From: Calendula officinalis
Taxonomy: Eukaryota; Streptophyta; Magnoliopsida; Asterales; Asteraceae
DNA length: 64,000 nt
Reading direction: 5' to 3'
Assembly: GCA_963853835.1 (NCBI GenBank)
Contig: OY970823.1
Span: 6,962,001 to 7,026,000 of the forward strand
Positions 10,775 through 20,849 of the stretch are shown here, piece after piece (the first letter of the stretch is position 1; each line of letters starts with the position of its first letter). A model generated the notes under the pieces. The model had not been told where the DNA came from. It saw only the letters and a list, made by a program, of their open reading frames with translations, and did no database searches. Made by a program: the position numbers and the translations under genes.

Positions 10775-12420
10775 GAAGAATATGGTGAAATTTTTTATTA
10801 AAAAATGTGATATTTGCCAAAGAAATAAATATGATCTTAGTGCCTATTCAGGTTTATTGCAGCCGTTACCTATCCCTAATATGGTTTGGTTTGACATATC
10901 TATGGATTTCATTGAGGGCCTACCTTCATCACAAGGAAAAACTGTTACTTTTGTGGTGGTTGACATGTTAAGTAAATATGCACATTTCTTGTCTATGGCT
11001 CATCCATTTTGTGCAAGTCAAGTTGCTCAAACATTTTGGACGTCATCTATAAGCTTCATGGGCTGCCTAAATCTATTTTCAGTAATAGGGATAAAATGCT
11101 TTTGAGTCACTTTTGGCAGTCTTTGTTCAAGCAATTGAAGGTTGATTTGAAGTTTCTACTACTTACCACCCCTAGACAAATGGCCAAACAGAGGTGGTTA
11201 ACACATTCTTAAAGTGGTGTTTGAGGTGTATGACTCGTGAACATCCAAAGAATTGGGTCAAATGTTAGCACTGGCTGAATTCGATTATGGTATAATACTA
11301 ATTTCCATACTCCAATTGCTAGGTGGTATATGGTTAGAGGTGTCAAATCGTGCTACCGTTTCGTGTTTTAGAGTAACATGAATTCGTTTTTCTCAACACG
11401 GAAATAACACAGACATGAAGTCGTGTTTTATTTTGCTAACACGAACACGACCCAATTAAAAAATGAAAAACACGACAACACGAAAAAAAATAACAAAATT
11501 ATCATATTTTTTACTTAGTACATGCTAAAAAACGAATAAACACGACAAAAATATAACATAAATTTCTAAATTTTCTGAAAATCATAACTATCGTGTCAGT
11601 TCGTGTTAATCTCTGAACACGAGCACGACACGACTTCATGTTTGGTTTACACGACATGAACATGAATTCAAACTTCGATTTCGTCCCAATTTTGTTTCGT
11701 TTCATGTATTTCTGTCGTGCCGTGTCAGGTTTTGACAGCCTTATATGATCAACCACCTCCCATCCATGTACCTTATCTGGGTGGCACTAGTATGGTAGAG
11801 GCGGTGGATCACACTCTTATTCAACGAGAGCAAGCTATACAGGTGCTGCAATTTCGTTTGAAATGTGCTTAGGATCGGATGACAAGTTTGGCTAATAAAA
11901 AGAGAACCGATAGGGAATATCCTTTGGTCACTTGGGTTTACTTAAATTGCAGCCTTACCGGCAACTTTAGGTGCGACAATCTGTGTATCCCATCTCATGA
12001 AATGTGAAGGCCCTTGTCCGTTTGTGATGTTGGGGGACAATTGGTTCTTGAACCACAGTTGATACTGGATAGGCAATTGGGAAGAAGTGTAAATAAGCCA
12101 ATTATGCATGTGCTAGCTCAATGGACTAATCAGTCGCAAAAAGAGGCTGAGTGGGAGTTATATGAAGATCTCATGAAACGTTTTCCCGCTTTTGTTGATC
12201 ATCCTTGAGGTCAAGGATTTTTCTAAGGAAGATGGATTGATACAGATCAAGTCACGTGCAACTCACGTGTACAAGTTGGTTTTGGCGGCAAAATTAGTTC
12301 AACGTTCTACATTGTTTCATTCCATAAACTTTCGAGTTCGTCTTCTTTGAATATAATTTCCTAAGCTTGTTTCGATTATTTTTCAATTCTCACAGTGGGA
12401 TTTTAAAACAATCGTATCAC
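10775..12420 (+). mobile_element. Degraded chromovirus (gypsy-2) integrase and C-terminal relic
   Basis: Plus-strand segments in several frames match gypsy integrase. The zinc-finger end is CDICQRNKYDLSAYSGLLQP, the core begins WFDISMDFIEGLP and VVVDMLSKYAHF, and a later frame gives SNRDKMLLSHFWQSLFK. After the MITE at 11335-11743 come LYDQPPP-like and IMHVLAQWTNQSQKEAEWELYED (12014-12208), the chromodomain-like C-terminus. The relic begins abruptly at 10775 against the LTR of gypsy-1, which must have inserted into it. Multiple frameshifts mark it as the oldest layer of this nest. 12209-12512 shows only non-coding sequence, probably its 3' remnant. Confidence 0.75.
11335..11743. mobile_element. 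hAT-like MITE in gypsy-2
   Basis: This 409-bp insertion interrupts the integrase reading. Its termini are imperfect inverted repeats (TAGAGGTGTCAAA on the left, and TAAGGCTGTCAAA reading inward from the right). It is filled with the subterminal word ACACGAC/GTCGTGT in both orientations, as in hAT non-autonomous elements. The flanks share TATATG, which may be a decayed target duplication. The minus-strand frame at 11511-11756 is a product of the repeat and not a gene. Confidence 0.6.
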
Positions 12421-12512
12421 TTGCCTCTCGTTGGCTGGTACAATAGCAAAAAAAAGGACTTTAGTCCTAAACGGGTTATGCTAATCTCCACTCTTTAGTC
12501 ACAATAGCAAAG

Positions 12513-12981
12513 TGTTGGAATATAAAGTATCTAATACTGATCTTGAATTACTACTGAAGAATACATTGAAGTTACTACTGATCTCGAGTTACTACTGCTA
12601 AAGGCAATTACTACTGACGATCTAATTTACTACTGATGAGCGTATCTGAACAAGATCAAGTCCGAGATTCGAGTAGAGTTAGTTATAGAATATAAATCTT
12701 TATGTAATTCAATTGTAATCGTTTCCTAGAATAACTAGGTTAATAATTTAGGCTTCAAGGACTACTATATATAGTTCCTTATGAATTGTAAACATACGTG
12801 CATTGATCGAACAAATTAATACATTGAAGCTTTTTGTGATAAACTGTGTTCTTCGTTTTATTCTTATTCGATTTCAGTTTACATTGTTCTTAATCTAATA
12901 ACATAAGTGTTAATCCGCTGTAACTTCTTGTGTTAGTAGATCTGGGTTTATAATAACTTGTTTGGTTATTTGATCCTGACA
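12513..12981 (+). repeat. 5' LTR of copia-2
   Basis: It runs from TGTTGGAATATAAAG to TTTGATCCTGACA. Five copies of TTACTACTG lie between 12548 and 12640. The motif CTATATATAG at about 12773 is a possible TATA box for the element's transcript. Confidence 0.95.
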
Positions 12982-12983
12982 AG

Positions 12984-12995
12984 TGGTATCAGAGC
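12984..12995 (+). other. Primer-binding site of copia-2
   Basis: TGGTATCAGAGC (initiator Met-tRNA complement), two bases after the LTR. Confidence 0.93.
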
Positions 12996-13065
12996 TTATT
13001 GGTTCTAGATCTACGAATTAAGAACAACAAAAAGTTTCATACTTTCGATCTCAAAATTGTTAATC

Positions 13066-13773
13066 ATGTCTGATAACAATGAAAGCACTCAAGCTAACAA
13101 AATTCCCATTCTCACTCCCAACAACTTTGGGATGTGAAAAAATAGAATCAAGCAGTACATGCTTATTACTGATTATTCCATGTGGGAAGTTGTTGTTGAA
13201 GGCAATAAAACCATTCAGACTCAAGCAGCAAGTACATCAACTGAAGCAGACAAATTGAAGTGTGAGAAAGAGAAGAAAGACAGAGGAATCGAACTCAAAG
13301 CTCTAAGCACTCTTTTGCTTTCCATTCCCAATGATTATCAACATCTCTTTGTTGAATATGATGATGCAAAGAAGATGTGGCAGGCACTGGAAAAGAGGTT
13401 TGTTGGTACTAAGAGCACCAAAAGAAACATGAAGTATGTTCTGAAACAGGACTTTGAAAACTTCAAAGGTCAGAAGAATGAAACATTATCACAGGTCTTT
13501 GATAGGTTCAACAAGCTTATTGGTGAACTTAATCAAGTGGGTTACAAACCAGACAATGATGATGTCAACAGAAAGTTTCTCAGGTCTCTAGGTGAAGAAT
13601 GGTCTATGTACACTGTGATATATAGACAAGGAGACGCACTAGAAGAAAAAGAACTTGATGAACTCTACAATGAACTAAGAGTCTTTGAATCTGAGGTAAG
13701 TACTAAACTCCAAATATACCTTCAAACAATGCTGCTTTTGTGTCAAATACAGGAACAGGTCAGGAGGCTATGA
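13066..13773 (+). pseudogene. copia-2 Gag, capsid part, with premature stop
   Basis: The probable start is ATG at 13066 (MSDNNESTQANKIPILTPNN), in frame with the downstream open stretch. Codon 24 (13135-13137) is TGA where the family has Trp (FGM-stop-KNRIKQYM), a likely TGG to TGA change. Capsid homology then continues (MWQALEKRFVGTKSTKR, VFDRFNKLIGEL, LRSLGEEWSMYT). Near 13700-13750 the protein shifts frame before the segment holding the zinc knuckles. Confidence 0.85.
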
Positions 13774-15371
13774 AGAATGCAGGAACAGAAGATTTAGCCA
13801 GAGAATCTTTCTTCACTAGTCATGTGCATACTGCACTGATTAGTGAGGATTTAGAACAACTCAATCCTGATGATTTGGAAGAGATGGATATTAAATGGCA
13901 GATGGTCATGCTAAGCTTAAGAACAAAGAGGTTTCTAAAAAGAACTGGAAGGCAAAATCTATCTTACGACAAAGGTGATAGAGCTGGCTTTGACAAAACT
14001 AAGGTTAAGTGCTACAACTGTAGTAATCTAGGTCACTTTGCCAGAGAATGTCCAAACAAAGATCAAAGATCAAGCTACAACAAGAACAGTACGTCCAACT
14101 CAACTGCCTTAGTCTCTCAAGAAGGACAAGGATATGACTGGAGCTTCCAAGCAGAAGAACATGCACAGAATCAAGCTCTTATGGCATTTACTACTGATCC
14201 TTTTACTACTGAGGTACATTCTAAATCTTGCACTCCTGAATGCATTAAATCATACAAAGAATTAGAAAAACTAAATAAAGAAACACTAGAAGAGATGATT
14301 TTAAATAGAAACAGAAGAATTGAATATAATGGTTGTATAGCTGATTTAGAAAACCAAATCAAAATCTATAAAATAACTGATCAAAAGATAAAAGATGAAT
14401 TGCTACAAACCACTTATGAAAAAGAACATATTGAATTGAAATTAAAAGAAACTTTAATCAAACTTGAAGAATGTCAAATGGAACTAGAACAGAATAAATT
14501 AACCATTAAAAAGTATGAAAGAAGTTCTAAAATTGTCAATGAATTAACTAGCAATCAAACTACAGAAAAGGTTATTCATGGAGTGGGATATCATGCAGTC
14601 CCACCTCCAACAAATTTTATTCCACCACTAAAATCTAGTACAAAAAGAATTTTAAATGATTTAAAAATTGAAAGTCAAACTGAAACTGAAACCAGTAATG
14701 AATCAAATGAATCTTCTGATGATGATCAAACAACTGAATCAAATGATACCAGTTTTCACACCACACAAAGTCACATTATATCCCCAAAATATAACTCAGA
14801 TAATATACCAACAATTTTAAGAAGGGGAAATCAAAGGAATTTAAACCAATTAAAAGAACAAAGAAAACCTGAAAATTCTAAATCAACAAAATTATCATGC
14901 TTAATCTGTAACAAAGTTAATCACATAGCTAAAAACTGTCACTTCAATCCTATTAACAATAAAGAATTTAAAGAATTCAAAATCAACAAAGAAAAGGAAA
15001 AAGCATTAAAATTAAAACAAACTAAAGAAGAAAAAGAAAAGAAGTTTAAGCAACCAAATCAAAAGGAGTTCAATAAAACATATACTAATGATACTCATAA
15101 ATTTGGAAGAAATGCACCACGATTTGTTCAAAATACCAGATATAAAAGTCCAAGCAGAAGTAATTATTTTAAAAACAATGGAACTCAAAATCTTTTTCCT
15201 CAATTTTCAAGATTTTCAAACATCAGTAGAAACTATTCCAGGTTTACTACTGGTAAAAACTCTAATTACAATGCTGTCTGGTATAACTACAAAAACACTA
15301 CTGATTATGCTCAAAACCCTTATTACAAAAAATACTACTGGTCCATCAGTAGTAAAATTTTCAAAGGCTAA
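13740..15371 (+). pseudogene. copia-2 Gag C-terminal region with zinc knuckles
   Basis: The 543-residue frame holds a canonical CCHC knuckle CYNCSNLGHFAREC near residue 95, a long Lys/Glu-rich coiled coil (about residues 170-280), and a second degenerate knuckle CLICNKVNHIAKNC near residue 390. The tail is rich in Asn, Lys and Tyr. The frame is lost near 15330, and the last part of Gag continues in another frame (15088-15513) to GSQN just before the protease. The role by family is RNA binding and packaging. Confidence 0.75.
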
Positions 15372-15531
15372 AAACTACGGGTTTAAACCTAGATCAGTAG
15401 TGACTCACAACACCAGTACTAAATTCAATACTGCATATAAGAATCATACAGTTAAGAAGTTTTATTCTTCAAAGGATGAACCCAACAAAACAAGCTTGGG
15501 TTCTCAAAATTAACTAATCCTTCTACTTTAT

Positions 15532-16998
15532 GTGCAGAGTATCCAGATCCCTGAAGAAGGTAGAACATGGCATATTGATAGTGGATGCTCTAGACACATG
15601 ACTGGAAATCTTCAAATTCTTAGAGATTTCAAGTCTTTGGAAGGAGGATATGTTGCTTTTGGAGAAAATCCTAGGGGAGGTAAGATTACAGGTAAAGGTA
15701 CTGTATCAAATGGAAAAATTACTTTTGATGATGTCTTTTATGTTGCTGAGCTTAAATACAATCTGGTTAGTGTGTCTCAAGTCTTTGATAAGAAGAACAA
15801 AATTCTTTTTACAGATATTGAGTGTATCATTCTTTCTCCTGATTTTATTTTAGATGAAAAATATGTTATTTTAAGAACACCAAGGAGAAACAATGTGTAT
15901 TGCCTGGATATAGGGGGAGAACTCATTTCAACAAATGACATCAACTGTTTTATATCTAAGGCAAACACAAATGAATCAGAACTTTGGCATAGAAGGATGT
16001 GTCACACAAATTTTAAAAATATGAACAATTTAGTTAAAAAGGATTTGGTAGTTGGTCTACCACAAAAAGAATTTATGTGTGATCATCATTGTGTTGCCTG
16101 CCTAAAAGGTAAACAACAAAAGACTTCTCATAAGACCAAAGCAATTAATTCTATTTCTAATCCTTTGCAGCTCTTACATATGGACCTCTTTGGACCTACA
16201 AATGTAATGAGTATTGGAAAGAAACAATATTGCCTTGTTATTACTGATGACTTTTCCAGATACACTTGGGTATTCTTTCTCAGGACCAAAGATGAAACAA
16301 GTGAATTAATCAAGAAACTGATTGTAAAGCTGGAAAATACAAGAGATCTCAAAGTGAAAGCAATTAGATGTGATAATGGAACTGAATTTAAGAATACTAA
16401 CCTAATTTACTTTTGTGATCTTAAGGGTATTGACAGGCAGTACAGCTCACCAAGAACTCCACAACAAAATGGTGTAGCAGAAAGAAGAAATAGAACTATC
16501 ATTGAAGCAGCCAGATCTATGCTTGCAGATTCAAAATTACCAATTACTTTTTGGGCTGAAGCTGTTAATACTGCTTGTTATGTTCAGAACATAGTATTAA
16601 TAGTTAAGCCTCACTTTAAAACACCATATGAACTTTTTAATAAAAGAAAACCTTCAATAAGTTTCTTAAAATCATTTGGTTGTCCTTGTACTATTTTAAT
16701 TACAAGAGAACAAATTGGTAAATTTGACTGCAAAGCAGATGATGGAATTTTTGTAGGATATTCAACACAAAGCAAATCCTACAGAGTGTTCAACAAAAGG
16801 TTGAGGATCATTGAAGAAAGTGTGAATGTATCCTTTAATGAAAATCTTATGAATGAACAAGGAAATGGCCCAGATTGGTTGTTTAATATTGATAATCTAA
16901 CCAAATCTTTTGATTTTAGTTATGAATTTAATACAGGAAATTCGAACAATCAAAGCCAACAAGTAGGACCATCATCAAGTGAAAGGCAAGAATCATGA
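15532..16998 (+). CDS. copia-2 protease and integrase frame
   Basis: The 488-residue frame begins with WHIDSGCSRHMTG (protease-like motif) and continues with GAG-pre-integrase (H-x-H, then CVACLKGKQQKTSHK). The integrase core has D, D, E at HMDLFGPT, RCDNGTEF and NGVAERRNRTIIEAAR, and the conserved FGCPCT region follows. The true reading is probably fused to Gag upstream and RT downstream. Here it is bounded by a stop at 15511 and by TGA at 16996-16998, which overlaps the ATG of the RT frame as ATGA. The integrase residues expected for catalysis are present. Confidence 0.85.
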   Translation: MQSIQIPEEGRTWHIDSGCSRHMTGNLQILRDFKSLEGGYVAFGENPRGGKITGKGTVSNGKITFDDVFYVAELKYNLVSVSQVFDKKNKILFTDIECIILSPDFILDEKYVILRTPRRNNVYCLDIGGELISTNDINCFISKANTNESELWHRRMCHTNFKNMNNLVKKDLVVGLPQKEFMCDHHCVACLKGKQQKTSHKTKAINSISNPLQLLHMDLFGPTNVMSIGKKQYCLVITDDFSRYTWVFFLRTKDETSELIKKLIVKLENTRDLKVKAIRCDNGTEFKNTNLIYFCDLKGIDRQYSSPRTPQQNGVAERRNRTIIEAARSMLADSKLPITFWAEAVNTACYVQNIVLIVKPHFKTPYELFNKRKPSISFLKSFGCPCTILITREQIGKFDCKADDGIFVGYSTQSKSYRVFNKRLRIIEESVNVSFNENLMNEQGNGPDWLFNIDNLTKSFDFSYEFNTGNSNNQSQQVGPSSSERQES

Positions 16999-18719
16999 AA
17001 TATATCTTAGTTGATACTGCTCCCACAGTTGATACTGAGGACAGTAGTAACTCTGGTAACCCTAATTTCAATGATACCAGTAACAACTCAAACTTTGAAG
17101 ATACTACTGATCCCAGTAGTAACTCTGAACCTCAAAGTTGTGACGATGATGTACTTAATACTGATGCCAGTAACAACAATGATACTACTGAAACTACTGA
17201 AGAGAATGTTACTACTGACACCAGTAGTAATGATGAACCTCATCAAAATGCAAACAATCAAGAAGAATCAGGAATAGATGCACAAATTCCTGAATCAAAT
17301 GAGTCAAACTTAGATTCTCAACTAACTGTTGACAAAATCCCTGGAACCAGAACTGAAAAGAATCATCCTTTGGACCTAGTCCTGAGTGATGTCAATTCAT
17401 CCGTGCAGACAAGAAGCAAATTTAATTCTAATATTTGTAATATCAGTCTAATATCTAATGAATGCATGTATGAATGTGTTCTGTCACAGGAAGAACCTAA
17501 GAAGATTCAACAAGCGATGAAAGACTCAAACTGGATCATAGCAATGCAAGAAGAACTTCTTCAATTTAAACTACAAGCTGTATGGACACTTGTCCCTCTT
17601 CCAAAAGGGAAAAGACCCATTGGAACCAGATGGATTTTCAGAAACAAGAAAGATGAAAGAGGCATAGTGATCAAAAATAAAGCAAGGCTTGTAGCACAAG
17701 GTTATACTCAAGAAGAAGGGATTGATTATGATGAAGTATATGCACCAGTTGCCAGAATTGAAGCAATCAGAATATTTCTAGCATATGCTTCATTCAAAAG
17801 AATCAAAGTCTACCAAATGGATGTAAAAAGTGCTTTCCTATATGGGAAAATAGAAGAAGAAGTATATGTATGTCAACCCCCAGGTTTTGAAGATCCAGAA
17901 CATGATGACTATGTGTTCAAACTAGACAAAGCTCTTTATGGCCTTCATGAGGCACCTAGAGCTTGGTATGACACATTGTCCTCGTACCTTCTGAAGAACA
18001 ATTTCAAGAGAGGTGCCATTGACAAGACATTATTCACAAGAAAGGTCAAAGATGATATACTACTGGTCCAAATATATGTAGATGATATCATCTTTGGATC
18101 AACAAATGATAAATTGTGCAAAGAATTTGAAGAACTGATGCAGATCAAGTTCAAAATGAGTTCAATGGGTCCAATGAATTTCTTTCTTGGACTCCAAATC
18201 AATCAGAAACCAGATGGTATCTTGATCAATCAATCAAAATATGTCAGAGACATCTTAGAGAAGTTTTCAATGAAAGATTGCAAAAGTGCAAGTACTCCAA
18301 TGGAAACTCACAAACACCTACATCCTGATGTTGAGGGGGAGGATGTAGATGAACACCTTTACAGATCAATGATAGGATCTTTGATGTATTCAACTGCATC
18401 AAGACCTGACATCATGTATAGTGTTCGTGTGTGTGCCAGATATCAAGCAAAACCTAAGGAAATACACTTACAAGCAGTCAAAAGAATCTTCAGATACTTG
18501 AAAGGAAAACCTTCACTTGGTCTTTGGTATCCACATGCATCACCATTTGAACTTATAGCTTACACAGATAGTGACTATGGTGGTGAATGTCAAGATAGGA
18601 AATCTACTACTGGTGGATGTCAATTCTTTGGGTCAAGGTTGGTGTCATGGCAATGCAAGAAACAAACCAATGTTTCAACTTCAACTGCTGAAGTAGAGTA
18701 TGTAGTTGCATCTGCTTGA
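16995..18719 (+). CDS. copia-2 reverse transcriptase and start of RNase H
   Basis: The 574-residue frame starts with an acidic Thr/Asn/Ser-rich linker (about 150 residues, with repeated TTD, TTE and TSSN units). The RVT_2 domain follows: IGTRWIFRNKKDE, KARLVAQGYTQEEG, QMDVKSAFLYG, ALYGLHEAPRAWYD and catalytic YVDDIIFGST. RNase H begins at YTDSDYGG and STTGGCQFFGSRLVSW. It ends with TGA in ASA-stop-CAQVLW, where the family has Cys; 18720-19018 continues RNase H with more frame changes. The polymerase motifs are intact but RNase H is truncated. Confidence 0.88.
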   Translation: MKYILVDTAPTVDTEDSSNSGNPNFNDTSNNSNFEDTTDPSSNSEPQSCDDDVLNTDASNNNDTTETTEENVTTDTSSNDEPHQNANNQEESGIDAQIPESNESNLDSQLTVDKIPGTRTEKNHPLDLVLSDVNSSVQTRSKFNSNICNISLISNECMYECVLSQEEPKKIQQAMKDSNWIIAMQEELLQFKLQAVWTLVPLPKGKRPIGTRWIFRNKKDERGIVIKNKARLVAQGYTQEEGIDYDEVYAPVARIEAIRIFLAYASFKRIKVYQMDVKSAFLYGKIEEEVYVCQPPGFEDPEHDDYVFKLDKALYGLHEAPRAWYDTLSSYLLKNNFKRGAIDKTLFTRKVKDDILLVQIYVDDIIFGSTNDKLCKEFEELMQIKFKMSSMGPMNFFLGLQINQKPDGILINQSKYVRDILEKFSMKDCKSASTPMETHKHLHPDVEGEDVDEHLYRSMIGSLMYSTASRPDIMYSVRVCARYQAKPKEIHLQAVKRIFRYLKGKPSLGLWYPHASPFELIAYTDSDYGGECQDRKSTTGGCQFFGSRLVSWQCKKQTNVSTSTAEVEYVVASA

Positions 18720-19018
18720 TGTGCACAAGTTCTGTGGATCCAAAATCAACTTCTAGACTTTGGTATATCTATTCTCAAAACTTCTATTTTTATAGATAAT
18801 CAAAGTGCTATCAGTATTGTAAATAATCCAGTAAACACTCTAAAACAAAACACATTGAAATTATATTTCACTTTATAAGAGATTCAAATGAAAAGAAATT
18901 AATTAAAGTAGAGAAAATTCATACTGATAATCAATTGGCAGATCTTTTTACAAAAGCTTTTGATGTAGGAAGATTCAACTTCTTGGTTAGCAGTATTGGA
19001 ATGATTTTAATCAATTAA
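18720..19018 (+). pseudogene. copia-2 RNase H remnant
   Basis: After the stop at 18717-18719 the same frame reads CAQVLWIQNQLLDFG and then FIDNQSAISIVNNPV. A frameshift follows, and another frame supplies LADLFTKAF and the end of the domain. These are the C-terminal half of a copia RNase H. Confidence 0.7.
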
Positions 19019-19329
19019 ATCTCAAAAGAAAATCATGTGTAAAGAGTTGTGTACAAATTTCAATTTTAAATTTCGTTTTACTACTGGTTATTTATTACTA
19101 CTGATGGTATACTTTTACTATACTTTAGTACTGATAGGGCTTCTCAGTAGGAATTAGGTTAAGTATAAAAACACATGTTACTACCGATGTGTTTACTACT
19201 GATGCTTAGTTACTACTGATCGGCCGTTATCTGTAAAATACTTAATTTACATTACTGACCCTCATGAAAATAGCCGTTAAGCTATTATTCGAAGGATATT
19301 TTGGTCATTTTGCAGGTTTAATCGAAAAA

Positions 19330-19337
19330 TATAAATA
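19330..19337 (+). promoter_or_regulatory. Candidate internal TATA box ahead of the copia-2 3' ORF
   Basis: TATAAATA sits 193 bp upstream of the ATG at 19530 in an otherwise non-coding leader (19020-19529). Together with the favourable start context (CACCATGGC), it could give a separate short transcript for the 3' ORF. This is inference from sequence only; splicing from the LTR transcript is the alternative. Confidence 0.4.
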
Positions 19338-19529
19338 CCTGACTGAGATTAGTTTAGCATTATCTTTTCCTCGATTTGATAAACCCTACGCTAAACCCTT
19401 ATCTCTGCACAAATCCGATCAAAACCTTTCATCAGTAACAACTCAATTTCTTTCACAAACCTGAAATTCCTAACAAGACGATCACTCTCTCTGAAAGAAA
19501 CTCATCTCAAAAGATCAAAATCAATCACC

Positions 19530-20849
19530 ATGGCAACCCTAAAATCTCTTGCAATCCCAACTGATCTTAAATATTCCGAATTCCACAATATGTGTGCTTT
19601 CTTAAGGAATCCAGACAGTACAAAAGACTTTCGTCCCATTGTAATGTTCCTAAAGAACTCCTACATTAAGTTTGCACTCTCAATCAACCCAACAGCGTAT
19701 CAACAACATCTAGTTGATTTCTGGACTAATGCTGAAAGAACTGAAGGGTCAACTATGTCAATGATCAAATCAACTGTGGATGGAAAAACAATCACCATCA
19801 CTGAACAATCCATCAGACAACATCTTCAACTTCATGATGAATCATGTATGTTCTCTTTGCCAAAGGAGGATCTTGTTGAAAATTTACAAAAAATGGGATA
19901 TGAAGGAAGACTAGATATAGTCACATTTCAAAAAGGTCTTCTTTCACCCCAATGGAAGTTCTTAATACACACTATTCAACATTACATCTCTCCTAAAAGG
20001 AGTACTTGGAATGAATTCAACAAGTCAATAGCATCTGATGTTGTTTGTCTGAGTACAGGACAAGTATTCTATTTTGCTAACATGATTTTTGAAGGAATGC
20101 TTGGAAACTTATCATCTTCAAAATTTTTAATGTATCCAAGATTCCTAACTCATATTATCAATTGTGAATTACAAAACCTTTCCATTCCTAAAAACAGATT
20201 TGTAACTCCTGAATTAAACAAAAAGGTATTTTCTAACATGAGAAAACAATTTAAATTTTCTGGTAAAGTCACTCCATTGTTCCCAAACATGATCAATGAT
20301 CAACCACTTACTGGAGAATGTTCAACTCTCCCAATTGAACCCCAACCCACTCCACCACCAAATACAGCCCAAACAGAACCCATTCAGTCCACTCAAATAG
20401 ATGAACCAACCAATGTCCTGAATGTGTCCCAGGAACATGAAATAAATCCTCAGAGTGCTACTCTTCACTCTGTGGAAGACCTACCAATAGCCCAAAACAT
20501 ATCCATCATTTATAAAAGGAAGAAATCTTCCTTAAAGGACACCAGGGGACAAATTGAGTCACACCCCAGGCTCCAAGAGTTGACCTCACAGGAGGAGAGA
20601 GGTCATGAGGAAAGGGCTCTCACTACTGATGCCCCAAAGGTGGGTGCACATGATAGTGAGAACATCATTAGGACCCAGACCTCGGCAAGTCTTAGTGATG
20701 ACTCGGAATTTGAGGAGTTACTGAGAGGACCCCGGTGCCAAGAAACCACAAGGGGGGCATTACTGCTTCTTCTAGGAAGAAGAGTATGTCCAAACAACCC
20801 ATTTCATCACCAAGAAGTGGTGAGGGTAGAAAAGAACTCATTGAATTGA
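19530..20849 (+). CDS. copia-2 extra 3' ORF (ORF3), N-terminal segment
   Basis: This 439-residue frame lies downstream of RNase H and upstream of the 3' LTR, the position of the env-like ORF of Sireviruses. It begins MATLKSLAIPTDLKYSEFHN in strong start context. Residues 1-240 look globular (FLRNPDS, FALSINPTAYQQHLVDFW, DGKTITITEQSIRQHLQL, FLMYPRFLTHIINC). The rest is a Pro/Thr/Gln-rich low-complexity tail. From memory, related ORFs are widespread in Asteraceae retrotransposons. I see no signal peptide or membrane segment, so an envelope role is not supported. It shifts frame near 20750 into the next segment. Confidence 0.7.
   Translation: MATLKSLAIPTDLKYSEFHNMCAFLRNPDSTKDFRPIVMFLKNSYIKFALSINPTAYQQHLVDFWTNAERTEGSTMSMIKSTVDGKTITITEQSIRQHLQLHDESCMFSLPKEDLVENLQKMGYEGRLDIVTFQKGLLSPQWKFLIHTIQHYISPKRSTWNEFNKSIASDVVCLSTGQVFYFANMIFEGMLGNLSSSKFLMYPRFLTHIINCELQNLSIPKNRFVTPELNKKVFSNMRKQFKFSGKVTPLFPNMINDQPLTGECSTLPIEPQPTPPPNTAQTEPIQSTQIDEPTNVLNVSQEHEINPQSATLHSVEDLPIAQNISIIYKRKKSSLKDTRGQIESHPRLQELTSQEERGHEERALTTDAPKVGAHDSENIIRTQTSASLSDDSEFEELLRGPRCQETTRGALLLLLGRRVCPNNPFHHQEVVRVEKNSLN

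Noticed and set aside
15511..15540. Splice-acceptor-like TGTGCAG just ahead of the copia-2 protease-integrase frame
   Set aside because: No matching donor was seen, and frameshifts or stops explain the break in a decayed polyprotein.
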